NCBI GenBank assembly: GCA_003519205.1
Contig: DOXE01000159.1
Location: 1 to 7,900, forward strand
Length of the DNA stretch: 7,900 nucleotides
DNA from: Chloroflexota bacterium
GTDB lineage: Bacteria; Chloroflexota; Anaerolineae; Promineifilales; Promineifilaceae
Direction of reading: 5' to 3'
The notes beneath the pieces are model-generated. The model saw nothing but the letters and a program-made list of their open reading frames with translations. It searched no databases and was not told where the DNA came from. Positions 1 through 6,164 of the stretch are shown here, piece after piece. A program made the position numbers and the translations under genes. The number at the start of each line of letters is the position of its first letter. The first letter of the stretch is position 1.

Positions 1-1664
1 CTGGTGGCCTCATCCAAAATGAGGATCCGAGGATCGGCTAGCAATGCCCTGGCAAATGATATGATTTGGCGCTGTCCAACACTCAGATTGATCCCTTCTT
101 CACCTAATTCAGTTTGATAACCCTTAGGCATCTTTGAAATGAATTCATCGGCACCAACGGTTTTAGCGGCCGAAATGACATCTTCATCCGTTGCCTCTAA
201 TCGGCCATATCGTATATTGTCCGCGATCGTTCCTCCAAATAAGAAGGTGTCTTGAAGGACGATGCCTAATTGGGAGCGCAGACTTGCCCGGGTAACATGC
301 CGAACGTCGCGATCATCGATTTTAATCGCCCCATGGGTGACATCGAATAGTCTGGTTAACAGCCTGATGATGGTGCTTTTACCGGCCCCAGTCTCGCCGA
401 CGAGGGCAATACGCTGTCCAGGTTTGACATGTAAATCGATATCAATAAGCACTGGCTCTCCATCGATATAGCCAAAATAAACATGGTCGAAATCGACCGC
501 GCCTCGTATCGCGGGGAGCGGTTCTGCATCAGCCGCGTCGCGCAGGTCTGGTTCGGTGTCAAGCAGATCAAATATTCGTTCGCTAGCTGCCATGGCAGCC
601 TGAAAAGTGTTGTACCTTTGGGCTAACTCCCGGATTGGATCGAAGAATCGTTCGACATATAGGACGAAAGCAACGAGGGTGCCAGCAGTTAAGGCATCTT
701 CCAACACCAGATAGCCGCCTATCCCAACGACAATGGCTGTTGCAATCGTGCCTATGAAATCCACACCAGGAAAAAAGAGGGCCGCCAACTTCGTAGCGAC
801 GACGTTAGCGTCGAAGTAAGAATGGTTGAGTTCTTCAAAATAAGCATAATTAGCGTCTTCCCGGGTAAAACTCTTGGTTACACGAATGCCGCTGATAGAC
901 TCATTGAGGTAACCATTGATCAGCGACAGTCGCTGGCGAGTCGCCCTATAAGCCGGACGTACTCGCACGCGCCAATAGTTGGTGAGCAATACCATTAAGG
1001 GCAAGATGGAAAAAGTGATGAGCGCCAGGCGCCAATTGAGGCTGAGCATGGCCAAGATGATGCCGAGAAGGAGGAAAATAGAGCGAAAAAGGCCGGTAAT
1101 CGACCAGGTTATAAAATCCTGTAGAACACCGACGTCGCTTATGAGCCGGCTCATTAACCGGCCCACGCTGTATCGATTATAGAAAGAAAGCGATAAACTG
1201 TGGAGATGTCTGAAGAGGTCGCTACGAATATTGGCCACCACTTTCGTGCCCACGAAGGCCATGATCGAGATTCGGCTACGATTGGTGACCCATTCGACGA
1301 CAGCAGCCATCAAGAATAAGATAGCCCAAAAATGCAACTGGCTTATATCTCCGGTTCGAATCCCTTCATCAATGGCTTGGCCGATAATCCAAGGACCTGA
1401 AACACTGAGCAAAGAGGTCACGATCATCAAGAAGATAGCGGTGATTAACTGGCGCAAGTAGGGTTGGTTATAGACCAATAACCGCCGCACAAGCCGGCCG
1501 TCATAAGCCTTGCCTAGTTCCTCTTCATCCTCATCAGGCAAAAGGTCACGGATCTTGTCCTCACGCAATTTGCGTTGGGAGCCATCAGTGCTTTGAAAAA
1601 CGGAAAGGCGCCTACGCCTGCGACCATTCCTACTCAATGGGGCGTCATTCGGTGATTTTGTCAT
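1..1664 (-). CDS. ABC exporter half-transporter, catalytically competent subunit (partial, runs off left edge)
   Basis: This is a membrane-fused ABC exporter subunit, a permease domain followed by an ATPase domain, that should pump a hydrophobic or amphipathic compound out of the cell using ATP. Reading the minus strand from the ATG at 1664 gives 554 uninterrupted codons to the window edge. An N-terminal cytoplasmic extension of about 55 residues has an Arg run (15-19) and an acidic patch (44-50). Hydrophobic helices follow between about residues 72 and 340. In the ATPase domain are Walker A GETGAGKST (423-431), the Q-loop Gln (471), signature LSVGQ (527-531) and Walker B ending LDEAT (550-554), with the catalytic Glu at 552. 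The H-loop and C-terminus lie outside the window. The signature deviates from LSGGQ, as in TM288/YheH/MdlB-type partners. It starts 36 bp after the preceding gene and lacks a clear Shine-Dalgarno, so translation may be coupled. The substrate cannot be told from sequence. Confidence 0.93.
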   Translation of the reverse strand, partial: MTKSPNDAPLSRNGRRRRRLSVFQSTDGSQRKLREDKIRDLLPDEDEEELGKAYDGRLVRRLLVYNQPYLRQLITAIFLMIVTSLLSVSGPWIIGQAIDEGIRTGDISQLHFWAILFLMAAVVEWVTNRSRISIMAFVGTKVVANIRSDLFRHLHSLSLSFYNRYSVGRLMSRLISDVGVLQDFITWSITGLFRSIFLLLGIILAMLSLNWRLALITFSILPLMVLLTNYWRVRVRPAYRATRQRLSLINGYLNESISGIRVTKSFTREDANYAYFEELNHSYFDANVVATKLAALFFPGVDFIGTIATAIVVGIGGYLVLEDALTAGTLVAFVLYVERFFDPIRELAQRYNTFQAAMAASERIFDLLDTEPDLRDAADAEPLPAIRGAVDFDHVYFGYIDGEPVLIDIDLHVKPGQRIALVGETGAGKSTIIRLLTRLFDVTHGAIKIDDRDVRHVTRASLRSQLGIVLQDTFLFGGTIADNIRYGRLEATDEDVISAAKTVGADEFISKMPKGYQTELGEEGINLSVGQRQIISFARALLADPRILILDEAT

Positions 1665-1700
1665 CTATCCGTCAAAGGACCATTAATGGTCTGCATAAAA

Positions 1701-3482
1701 TCATGACACGGTTTCCAATGGAACTTGTAGGGCAGCAAACTCTTCTTGATCCTTGAGTTGCAGGTCGTAAATCTCTTTGTATAAACCACCTTTGGCCAAT
1801 AGTTCATCATGCGTCCCGCGTTGAATGATCTGGCCATGGTCAACCACCAGAATAGAATCCGCATTCTTGAGCGTTAACAATCGTTGGGCGATGATGAACG
1901 TCGTTCGACCTTTCATAAGAGAAGCTAATGCCAGTTGGATGAGGTGTTCGGTCTCTGTGTCAACGCTGCTGGTGGAATCGTCAAGGATAAGAATTCGAGG
2001 ATCTTTTAGGAGGGCACGGGCGATTGCTATACGCTGCTTTTGCCCACCACTCAGCGTAACTCCTCGTTCGCCCACCAGGGTATCATACCCATCCGGAAAG
2101 CCTAATATAAAATCATGGGCATGGGCAGCCTGGGCGGCCGAAATAATCTCCTCCCGCGCTACATCCGGTTTTCCATAGGCAATGTTTTCGGCAATGGTTG
2201 AGCTAAACAGAAAGGAATCTTGTAAGACGATCCCAATGTGTTGACGTAAATTGGATAAACGCCAATCACGTGATTCGACTCCATCTATCAGGATATTTCC
2301 TTCGGTCACTTCATAAAAACGTAATAAAAGATTTGTAATAGTGGATTTACCAGAGCCTGTTGGTCCCATTAGAGCGATAGTTTGACCAGGTAATGTGTGA
2401 AATGTGATGTCATACAATATGGGTTGGCCATCCTGATAAGCAAAGCTAACTCGGTCGAAAACGACCTCCCCCCGCACATGATCATTCGCATACCCATCTT
2501 GGGAATCAACGATCTCACCAGGGCGGTCAATGACTTCGAAGACTCGAGCTGCGCTGGCACCGGCCGTTGCAGCCAGGTTTACTAGGAAACCCAATCGCTG
2601 AACTGGACCATTCAACATCAACACGTAGGAAATCATGGCGAAAAGTGTGCCCACGGTGATGACCCCCCCCATGGCCATTGGTCCGCCAAACCACAGAAGC
2701 AAAAAGATACTTAATGACAGAGTAAAGGAAAAAAACGGCCAATTATTGGCCCACATGCGAATGACTTGGTAACGGCGATCGAACCAGGTGTCGTTAGCCA
2801 GATCGAACTTATTTAACTCGAATGGTTCACGGGCAAACGCCTTGACAACTCGAATGCCAGTTAAGCTTTCTTGCATCGTCGTGGAGAGTACGGCAAGTTG
2901 TTCCTGGATGCTCTTAAACTTCGGCCGGATAGCGCCACCAAAGCGAATGGTGGCCACTACAAGTAAAGGCACCGGTATAAGCGCCAAGGCAGCTAGGCGG
3001 GAATCTTCTAAGAACATGGCGACGATAACCCCAATCAGGAGGAGAAGTGTCGCCACCAAATCCATCATACCAATACCAACGAATCTTTCGGTTTCGGCAA
3101 TATCGCTGGTCGCCCGGCTCATCAGGTCCCCCGTCTGCGTCTGATCGTGAAATGCGAAAGGAAGACGCTGAACTTTGTCGTAATAGTCATTTCGCAAGTC
3201 ATAGGCAACCCGATGGGTTAACCATTCACCAAAATATCGCTGCCCATAGCCAGCCAGCGCCCTAACGACACCTATTCCCAAGATCAAGGCACTGGCACCA
3301 ATTAAGGCCGAAACCTCACCAGAGGCAAGGCCGATGTCTATCGCTGCCTTAATAATTTGAGGAACAGCCAAATTAAGGATTGTGGCGATTATCATGGAGG
3401 AATAGGCCACGAAAGCCCTGGGCCAATAAGGGCCTAAATAACCGAGTAGTCGCCGGTATACACCTAACTGAAACTCCAACAT
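1701..3482 (-). CDS. ABC exporter half-transporter with degenerate ATPase site
   Basis: This 593-residue protein is the first gene of the exporter operon and the partner of the downstream subunit. An ABC transmembrane domain (about 20-310, roughly six helices) precedes the nucleotide-binding domain. Walker A is GPTGSGKST (373-381), the Q-loop Gln is 421 and the signature is a canonical LSGGQ (477-481). Walker B reads LILDDSTSSVD, so Asp502 replaces the catalytic Glu. The H-loop reads IIAQRL, so Gln533 replaces the switch His. Family knowledge: this D/Q pair marks the degenerate subunit of heterodimeric exporters such as TM287 and BmrC-like proteins. Its canonical signature should complete the active site made by the partner's Walker motifs. 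Length is normal and the C-terminus is complete. The ATG has a strong GGAGG only 2 nt upstream, so the TTG at codon 2 (5 nt spacing) is a possible alternative start. The drug or lipid substrate is unknown. Confidence 0.95.
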   Translation of the reverse strand: MLEFQLGVYRRLLGYLGPYWPRAFVAYSSMIIATILNLAVPQIIKAAIDIGLASGEVSALIGASALILGIGVVRALAGYGQRYFGEWLTHRVAYDLRNDYYDKVQRLPFAFHDQTQTGDLMSRATSDIAETERFVGIGMMDLVATLLLLIGVIVAMFLEDSRLAALALIPVPLLVVATIRFGGAIRPKFKSIQEQLAVLSTTMQESLTGIRVVKAFAREPFELNKFDLANDTWFDRRYQVIRMWANNWPFFSFTLSLSIFLLLWFGGPMAMGGVITVGTLFAMISYVLMLNGPVQRLGFLVNLAATAGASAARVFEVIDRPGEIVDSQDGYANDHVRGEVVFDRVSFAYQDGQPILYDITFHTLPGQTIALMGPTGSGKSTITNLLLRFYEVTEGNILIDGVESRDWRLSNLRQHIGIVLQDSFLFSSTIAENIAYGKPDVAREEIISAAQAAHAHDFILGFPDGYDTLVGERGVTLSGGQKQRIAIARALLKDPRILILDDSTSSVDTETEHLIQLALASLMKGRTTFIIAQRLLTLKNADSILVVDHGQIIQRGTHDELLAKGGLYKEIYDLQLKDQEEFAALQVPLETVS

Positions 3483-3484
3483 AA

Positions 3485-3489
3485 CCTCC
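3485..3489 (-). promoter_or_regulatory. Ribosome binding site of the first ABC gene, unusually close to its ATG
   Basis: On the minus strand, GGAGG is followed by TT and then the ATG at 3482. Two nucleotides is shorter than the usual 5-9. The next codon is TTG, which would be 5 nt away. Either initiation is inefficient at the ATG or the true start is the TTG. The protein differs by one residue only. Confidence 0.6.
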
Positions 3490-3527
3490 GGTTTCTTTGG
3501 CTTCCTCTGGATGCTAAACGAACGGTT

Positions 3528-3556
3528 ACTTTAACAAACTCGATATGGTGGAGCAA
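3528..3556 (-). promoter_or_regulatory. Candidate sigma-70-type promoter for the ABC exporter operon
   Basis: On the minus strand, TTGCTC (3556-3551) and TAAAGT (3533-3528) are separated by exactly 17 nt. That gives four of six consensus matches in each box and a transcript starting about 40 nt upstream of the first ABC gene. It is the best-placed promoter-like pair in the divergent region. The call rests on pattern only. Confidence 0.4.
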
Positions 3557-3568
3557 CCACGGTTCATT

Positions 3569-3598
3569 TTGCGTAAGGGATGTAGATTCGGGTAAACT
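3569..3598 (+). promoter_or_regulatory. Candidate promoter for the aldo/keto reductase cluster
   Basis: TTGCGT (3569-3574) and TAAACT (3593-3598) are 18 nt apart and upstream of the reductase gene. Initiation would fall at about 3605, inside the 10-bp tandem repeat. A repressor or activator bound to the repeats could then act directly on RNA polymerase. The -10 box is weak, so this is tentative. Confidence 0.3.
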
Positions 3599-3600
3599 GA

Positions 3601-3620
3601 CAGTCTAAGTCAGTCTAAGT
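3601..3620 (+). repeat. Perfect 10-bp tandem duplication (CAGTCTAAGT twice)
   Basis: Two exact head-to-tail copies of CAGTCTAAGT lie between the divergent genes, so the copies sit about one DNA helical turn apart. Immediately downstream are GTGACTATCAC (3619-3629, arms GTGA/TCAC) and the perfect palindrome CACATGTG (3627-3634). Sites repeated on one face of the helix are typical of cooperative regulator binding, so this is a plausible operator. No regulator gene is adjacent, so the binding protein is unknown. A chance slippage duplication is the alternative. Confidence 0.6.
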
Positions 3621-3644
3621 GACTATCACATGTGGATTATCATT

Positions 3645-3650
3645 AGGAGA
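3645..3650 (+). promoter_or_regulatory. Ribosome binding site of the aldo/keto reductase
   Basis: AGGAGA lies 8 nt upstream of the ATG at 3659, with an A/T-rich spacer. It supports that start. Confidence 0.8.
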
Positions 3651-3658
3651 ATATAATA

Positions 3659-4654
3659 ATGGAATATAGAAGACTCGGCCGGTCGGGATTGAAGGTGAGT
3701 GCTCTCTCATTCGGTTCTTGGGTCACTTTCGACAATCAAATGCAAATTGAGGCAGCCGAAGAGTGTATGGTCGCTGCATATGATGCCGGGGTCAATTTTT
3801 TCGACAATGCCGAGGCCTATGCCCAGGGTCAATCGGAGGTCTTGATGGGCCAGATCTTGAAAAAAACCAATTGGCCCCGAGACACCTACATCGTGTCATC
3901 AAAAGTATTCTGGGGTTCGGTTCAAGACCCACTTCCCACTCAAAGAGGATTAAATAGAAAACATGTGGTTGAAGCCTGTAACCAGGCTTTACACCGGTTG
4001 CAATTAGAATATCTAGACCTTTACTTTTGCCACCGGCCGGACAAGGAGACGCCAATTGAGGAAACCGTACGTGCCATGCACGACCTAATACAACAGGGAA
4101 AGGTTCTTTATTGGGGCACATCCGAATGGTCAGCCCAACAGATAATGGAAGCATACGGGGTAGCCAGACAGTATCATCTCATCCCTCCCACCATGGAACA
4201 ACCTCAATATAATATGTTTCACCGAGAACGATTCGAGGTCGAATATGGGCGTCTCTACGAGGAAATCGGCTTAGGCACGACGATATGGTCACCCCTGGCC
4301 TCAGGATTGTTAACTGGCAAGTATAATCAAGGCATTCCAGAGGATTCACGGGCTAATCTAAAAGGTTTCGAATGGCTCCGTGAACGATTTACAAGTAAGC
4401 AAGCACAGCTACAGATAGCCAAAGTTCGCGAATTAATGACTTTAGCCGACGAATTAGGCACGAATATAGCCCGATTAGCCATTGCTTGGTGCCTAAAGAA
4501 TCCAAACGTGAGCACGGTTATCACTGGCGCATCAAGGGTTGAGCAAGTTCATGATAACATGTTCGCACTGGATGTCGCCGACCAACTCACCGACGATGTG
4601 ATGAAAAGGATCGATTCCATTTTAGATAATAAACCTGAACAACCTGAATTTTAA
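3659..4654 (+). CDS. Aldo/keto reductase, Kv-beta-like (AKR6-type) family
   Basis: This is a 331-residue NADPH-dependent TIM-barrel oxidoreductase of the cytosol, expected to reduce aldehydes or ketones. The classic catalytic tetrad is intact: Asp49 and Tyr54 in FFDNAEAY, Lys82 in SSKVFWG, and His125 in YFCHRPD. Cofactor-binding segments are [12 protein letters not shown] (211-222) and [11 protein letters not shown] (290-300). The stretches [11 protein letters not shown] and the C-terminal IDSILDNKP closely resemble the beta subunits of voltage-gated K+ channels and their bacterial homologues, and the length (about 330) matches them. Bacterial members usually have no channel partner, and none is seen here. 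A good ribosome binding site supports the start. The stop codon overlaps the next gene's ribosome binding site, so it heads the cluster with the phosphorylase remnant and the acetyltransferase. The physiological substrate is unknown. Confidence 0.93.
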   Translation: MEYRRLGRSGLKVSALSFGSWVTFDNQMQIEAAEECMVAAYDAGVNFFDNAEAYAQGQSEVLMGQILKKTNWPRDTYIVSSKVFWGSVQDPLPTQRGLNRKHVVEACNQALHRLQLEYLDLYFCHRPDKETPIEETVRAMHDLIQQGKVLYWGTSEWSAQQIMEAYGVARQYHLIPPTMEQPQYNMFHRERFEVEYGRLYEEIGLGTTIWSPLASGLLTGKYNQGIPEDSRANLKGFEWLRERFTSKQAQLQIAKVRELMTLADELGTNIARLAIAWCLKNPNVSTVITGASRVEQVHDNMFALDVADQLTDDVMKRIDSILDNKPEQPEF

Positions 4655-4658
4655 GGTG
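4653..4658 (+). promoter_or_regulatory. Ribosome binding site that selects the ATG at 4668
   Basis: AAGGTG overlaps the TAA stop of the reductase and stands 9 nt before the ATG at 4668. An upstream in-frame GTG at 4656 is part of this same motif and has no ribosome binding site of its own. The ATG is therefore the better start, shortening the open frame to 62 codons. Confidence 0.6.
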
Positions 4659-4667
4659 AATTCGAAA

Positions 4668-4856
4668 ATGTCGCCTAAATATCTGCCTCTAACAGGATTG
4701 CCAATAGGCCTTGTTCCTGCTCCGGTAATTATTTGTGGTGATCCGCAACGAGCTAGCCAGGTCGCGGAATTTTTCCAGCAAAGTGAATTGTTAAGCGACA
4801 ATCGAGAATATCGCTCTTATGAAGGAACGTACATCTACAAACCCTATTCCAAGTGA
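4668..4856 (+). pseudogene. N-terminal remnant of a nucleoside phosphorylase (PNP/uridine phosphorylase family)
   Basis: This 62-codon frame looks like the first quarter of a nucleoside phosphorylase, an enzyme of about 240-290 residues that splits nucleosides with phosphate. The segment ICGDPQRA (22-29) corresponds to the N-terminal phosphate-binding loop, usually PGDPxR. NREYRSYEGTY (45-55) corresponds to the conserved Arg region that reaches a neighbouring subunit's active site. The frame stops at TGA a few residues later, before the rest of the Rossmann-like core and the base-binding site, so the product cannot be an enzyme. The stop is followed by one codon and then the ATG of the acetyltransferase in the same frame. 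I infer that a deletion removed the body of the gene and the frame survives as a remnant. It might also act as a translated leader coupled to the next gene. Homology was judged by motif only. Confidence 0.65.
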
Positions 4857-4859
4857 ATC

Positions 4860-5624
4860 ATGACCCTGGCTGAAAAACGGCGGGCCATTCGCCCCTTACT
4901 CGACGAACGAAAACCGGCCGATGCCTCGGCAGTTTATTATGCCTTATACCACCCAGATGATAAGACACAGATAATAACCAAACCCGAGAATGCACAGCGG
5001 GCACAAGGTTACTTATGCATGGCCAGAACCGGGATTGACCTCTTCCGGCCGTTGTTAACACTCAGATTGCCCTATGCAAAAAATGGCGGCGAAGTGGACC
5101 CAGCTTTTGGGGCGAGCTTAATTACCAAAGCCATTCCTGAAGGGATGAGCGTCATTATTAATGCCCCTGAAATTTACCGACCCCTTCTGAGTGCCTTATT
5201 TGATATCCAACAAGAACAAATATTGAGATTATTTGTGCTCGACCGAGGCCGATTTGAGCCGATCATCAATGTTTTAGTTGCTCGAAGTGAATCTTACGAT
5301 GGATCGCCGAAGTTTGTGATTCGTCAATCACGGTCCAATAAGGGAGCGGCTCAAGGTGAGATCGTTGCATCGGCCGGTTTAAATTGGCAGTCCACCTATT
5401 TTGCCGAGATCTATGTACACACAAAATCTTCGTTCAGGAGGTTGGGTTACGGCCGAAGTGTCGTCGCATCGCTCATTCAACACGTCCTGGAAAGCGGAAG
5501 AACCCCCCTTTATGTAGCCAATTCCGAGAACGATCCCTCAATCCAACTGGCCGAATCAGTCGGTTTTATCGATTCTGGTGTCAGGGAGATTTTAATCGAG
5601 AGCACTCGCAAATATCACCTTTAA
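4860..5624 (+). CDS. GNAT-family N-acetyltransferase with an uncharacterised N-terminal domain
   Basis: A 254-residue protein whose C-terminal half (about 130-254) has the GNAT fold pattern: a beta strand with EIYVHTKSSFRRLGYGR (183-199), where RRLGYG is the acetyl-CoA pyrophosphate loop. A helix and the ending LYVANSENDPSIQLAESVGF (217-236), typical of motif B, follow. It should transfer an acetyl group from acetyl-CoA to an amine in the cytosol. Residues 1-130, containing IRPLLDERKPADASAVYYAL, form a separate region whose family I do not recognise. They may bind substrate or be a degenerate second GNAT half. The ATG at 4860 has no evident ribosome binding site; the nearest purine-rich GAAGGAA is more than 30 nt upstream. 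Translation may therefore depend on ribosomes ending at the upstream TGA. The acceptor is unknown. Confidence 0.8.
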   Translation: MTLAEKRRAIRPLLDERKPADASAVYYALYHPDDKTQIITKPENAQRAQGYLCMARTGIDLFRPLLTLRLPYAKNGGEVDPAFGASLITKAIPEGMSVIINAPEIYRPLLSALFDIQQEQILRLFVLDRGRFEPIINVLVARSESYDGSPKFVIRQSRSNKGAAQGEIVASAGLNWQSTYFAEIYVHTKSSFRRLGYGRSVVASLIQHVLESGRTPLYVANSENDPSIQLAESVGFIDSGVREILIESTRKYHL

Positions 5625-5642
5625 CTCCATTCAGAAGTAACT

Positions 5643-5688
5643 GTCAAATTGACTTCCAGCCATAATTAAAGGGCCATATTGCCAATAT
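5643..5688. promoter_or_regulatory. Two small inverted repeats upstream of the cold-shock gene
   Basis: The 193-bp gap between the acetyltransferase and the cold-shock gene contains GTCAAATTGAC (5643-5653, 5-bp arms around one base) and ATATTGCCAATAT (5676-5688, 5-bp arms around GCC). They could be regulator-binding sites or weak transcript hairpins. No T-run follows either, so they are not convincing terminators. Apart from these and the promoter below I see nothing in the gap. Confidence 0.3.
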
Positions 5689-5761
5689 AAAGGTGCCTGG
5701 GCTGTTGGATTTAGTCAACCATAAGTAACGTGAAAATCCCGCAAAAATCATCTTAACACTC

Positions 5762-5790
5762 TAGACACCGGCCGAATGTCATGCTAGATT
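5762..5790 (+). promoter_or_regulatory. Candidate promoter of the cold-shock gene with extended -10
   Basis: TAGACA (5762-5767) and TAGATT (5785-5790) are 17 nt apart. TGC directly before the -10 box makes an extended -10 (TGn). The predicted transcript begins near 5797, giving a 5' leader of about 20 nt, far shorter than the long thermosensing leader of E. coli cspA. A CGGCCG palindrome lies within the spacer. Confidence 0.45.
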
Positions 5791-5817
5791 TAGGCTGGCT
5801 CTCAGGAAGTTATCATA

Positions 5818-6054
5818 ATGGAGACAGTACGAATGGAACGTAAGCTTGGCAGCGTCAAGTGGTTCAGCCGTATTAAGGGCTACGGATTTATTTTGCCTGA
5901 TGATGGAGAAACGGAGGTATTCGTCCACTTTTCTGCGATTGAGGGCGAGGGATACCGCAATTTATATGAGGGAGACCGTGTCTCATTCCGTGAAATCGAC
6001 GTTGGCAAAGGCCCTCAAGCTCGGGATGTCAGTCCATTACGCATGGTATCGTAA
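5818..6054 (+). CDS. Cold-shock domain protein (CspA family)
   Basis: A 78-residue single-domain OB-fold protein that binds single-stranded RNA and DNA, acting as an RNA chaperone in the cytosol. GSVKWF (11-16) opens the domain. RNP1 is KGYGFI (20-25) and RNP2 is VFVHF (34-38). The C-terminal strand pattern PQARDVSPL is complete. A usual bacterial Csp is 65-70 residues; the extra length is a 5- to 6-residue N-terminal tail. AGGAAG (5804-5809) lies 8 nt before the ATG at 5818, so I prefer this start to the internal ATG at 5833. The Trp-Phe-Ser in place of the common Trp-Phe-Asn is a minor variant. The gene stands alone between its own promoter and terminator. Whether it is cold-induced or constitutive cannot be told. 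Confidence 0.95.
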   Translation: METVRMERKLGSVKWFSRIKGYGFILPDDGETEVFVHFSAIEGEGYRNLYEGDRVSFREIDVGKGPQARDVSPLRMVS

Positions 6055-6085
6055 CTAATCGCCAACTTCTTTGAATCAAAAAATC

Positions 6086-6114
6086 AAGGCCCGCTCGTCT
6101 GAGCGGGCTTTTTT
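6086..6114 (+). terminator. Strong intrinsic terminator after the cold-shock gene, possibly bidirectional
   Basis: GCCCGCTC (6089-6096) and GAGCGGGC (6101-6108) form a perfect 8-bp GC-rich stem with loop GTCT, followed by six T residues (6109-6114). Flanking AAG/TTT can extend the stem. Read on the minus strand, the hairpin is followed a few bases later by another run of six T residues (from the A-run at 6078-6083). It may therefore also end the convergent flavoprotein transcript, which stops at 6165. Confidence 0.92.
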
Positions 6115-6164
6115 ATGTCACGTTTTAGGCCCGCAAGGGATGAAACCGTTTAATGGTTGTTTTT

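Noticed and set aside
2788..3144. 118-codon plus-strand open frame opposite the first ABC gene
   Set aside because: It is antisense to a strongly conserved transporter domain, has no ribosome binding site and shows no recognisable motif. It is a shadow of the real gene, as is the 117-codon frame at 1825-2178.
3601..3620. Tandem repeat as the start of a CRISPR array
   Set aside because: The repeat is only 10 bp, has two copies and no spacer.
3619..3629. CRP/FNR-type binding site
   Set aside because: GTGA and TCAC arms are present, but the spacer is 3 bp instead of the 6 needed for a CRP-type site.
3792..4154. 120-codon minus-strand open frame opposite the aldo/keto reductase
   Set aside because: It overlaps the catalytic region of the reductase, and its predicted product is low-complexity without any domain pattern.
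4656..4658. GTG as the start of the phosphorylase remnant
   Set aside because: The GTG is part of the AAGGTG ribosome binding site itself. The ATG at 4668 has correct spacing, and the family's usual N-terminus begins close to it.
4854..4856. TGA between the remnant and GNAT as selenocysteine or a recoded codon
   Set aside because: The first ABC gene also ends at TGA at the expected length, so TGA acts as a stop here. No selenocysteine-type hairpin is evident after it, and neither protein family has a selenocysteine at such a position.
5846..6058. 70-codon frame overlapping the cold-shock gene
   Set aside because: The other frame carries both RNP motifs, a ribosome binding site and a promoter. 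This one has none and exists only because the overlap happens to lack stops.
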